Shown here in pieces: positions 63,730 through 64,000 of a stretch of 64,000 bases of DNA (positions within the stretch are counted from its first letter, which is position 1; every line of letters begins with the position of its first letter). Source of the stretch: Terriglobia bacterium (GTDB taxonomy: Bacteria; Acidobacteriota; Terriglobia; JAIQFV01); the NCBI GenBank assembly GCA_020073085.1, contig JAIQFV010000018.1, positions 43,089-107,088 on the forward strand. Direction: 5' to 3'. The notes under the pieces are model-generated. The model saw nothing but the letters and a program-made list of their open reading frames with translations, searched no databases and had not been told where the DNA came from. Both the position numbers and the translations under genes were made by a program.

Positions 63730-64000
63730 ATGGAGAGGGTAGCCAATAAGATCACGGGGACGGCGACAGCCTGGAAATCCACGTTTGGTAAACGCCTTGC
63801 CGGCAGTTTATTCGTAGCACTCACATTAGCCTTCTTAATTCAACCCGGGTGGGCACAGCCAGGAAGATTCGGGCCGGATCCGCCACCACCTCCGGGTTCG
63901 CTCCGGAACTTTCCAGTTCCTTTGCCCGCCAACCTGTCCAACTATGTGGTCGACCGGCAGGCCGCCATCGTGCTCGGCAAGGCCCTGTTCTGGGACCATC
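63730..64000 (+). CDS. di-heme cytochrome c peroxidase-type protein, 5' part only
   Basis: The frame is open to the window edge (90 codons). GGAGG precedes the ATG. Translation gives a basic start, a signal segment (LAGSLFVALTLAFLIQPGWA), a Pro-rich stretch (FGPDPPPPPGSLRNFP) and NYVVDRQAAIVLGKALFWDH, the start typical of CcpA/MauG-family di-heme peroxidases (normally continuing into QVGSDGxxxCxxCH). The heme motifs lie beyond the window. The sigma-54-like promoter and the conserved islands upstream link its control to the PKD-type gene at 56846. Confidence 0.75.
   Translation, partial: MERVANKITGTATAWKSTFGKRLAGSLFVALTLAFLIQPGWAQPGRFGPDPPPPPGSLRNFPVPLPANLSNYVVDRQAAIVLGKALFWDH

Overview
The window looks like chromosomal DNA of an Acidobacteriota-type bacterium, GC-rich in genes with a few AT-rich intergenic islands. 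The strongest pointer is a PadR regulator next to two long MacB/ADOP-type permeases (a family expanded in Acidobacteria). The many secreted Ig/DUF11-type proteins, the two-subunit 2-oxoacid:ferredoxin oxidoreductase and the large S9 and M16 peptidases fit this. There is no rRNA, CRISPR array, complete IS element or prophage. The taxon is an inference from gene content.

Layout. 0-14 kb is housekeeping: the start of an M16 zinc protease, pterin dehydratase, FmdB zinc ribbon, histidine-degradation genes hutI and ftcD followed by a P1 peptidase, an S9 peptidase fused to an FGE-like domain, then an amidase-GerMN-rph-rdgB run and tRNA-Pro(TGG). 14-20.4 kb holds a maleylpyruvate isomerase-like protein, PadR with two operator-like sites, an intact ADOP permease and a second ADOP copy broken by an internal deletion and frameshift. 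20.5-27 kb is accessory: a solo recombinase-type HTH protein, an AT-rich intergenic region with a sigma-54-like promoter, a secreted DUF11 protein and a nucleotide-sugar dehydrogenase. 26-30 kb has a LysR regulator divergent from korAB. 30-40 kb is a mostly minus-strand set (GDSL hydrolase, TPR protein, QueC, methyltransferase, glycosyltransferase, amidohydrolase, decarboxylase). 40-46.5 kb is a tripartite RND efflux operon followed by OsmC. 46.5-54 kb is a redox/stress region (anti-sigma-like protein, His/Met/Cys-rich protein, DUF2892, ECF sigma factor, OsmC, FmdB, thiol peroxidase). It also contains a very short membrane ORF whose in-frame TGA is followed by a SECIS-like hairpin, a candidate selenoprotein. 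54-64 kb carries a stand-alone Clp-type AAA+ ATPase, two large secreted repeat proteins and the start of a di-heme cytochrome c peroxidase.

The two most unusual signals are the candidate selenoprotein at about 50.1 kb and a set of four sigma-54-like (-24/-12) promoters at about 21.7, 54.6, 56.6 and 63.4 kb. The last two of these promoters share short conserved islands at nearly identical spacing over about 430 bp upstream. This suggests that the secreted PKD-type protein and the di-heme peroxidase are co-regulated by an enhancer-dependent system. In addition, the secreted proteins at 22.5-24.8 kb and 60.2-62.7 kb share an unnamed module, each carrying two copies.
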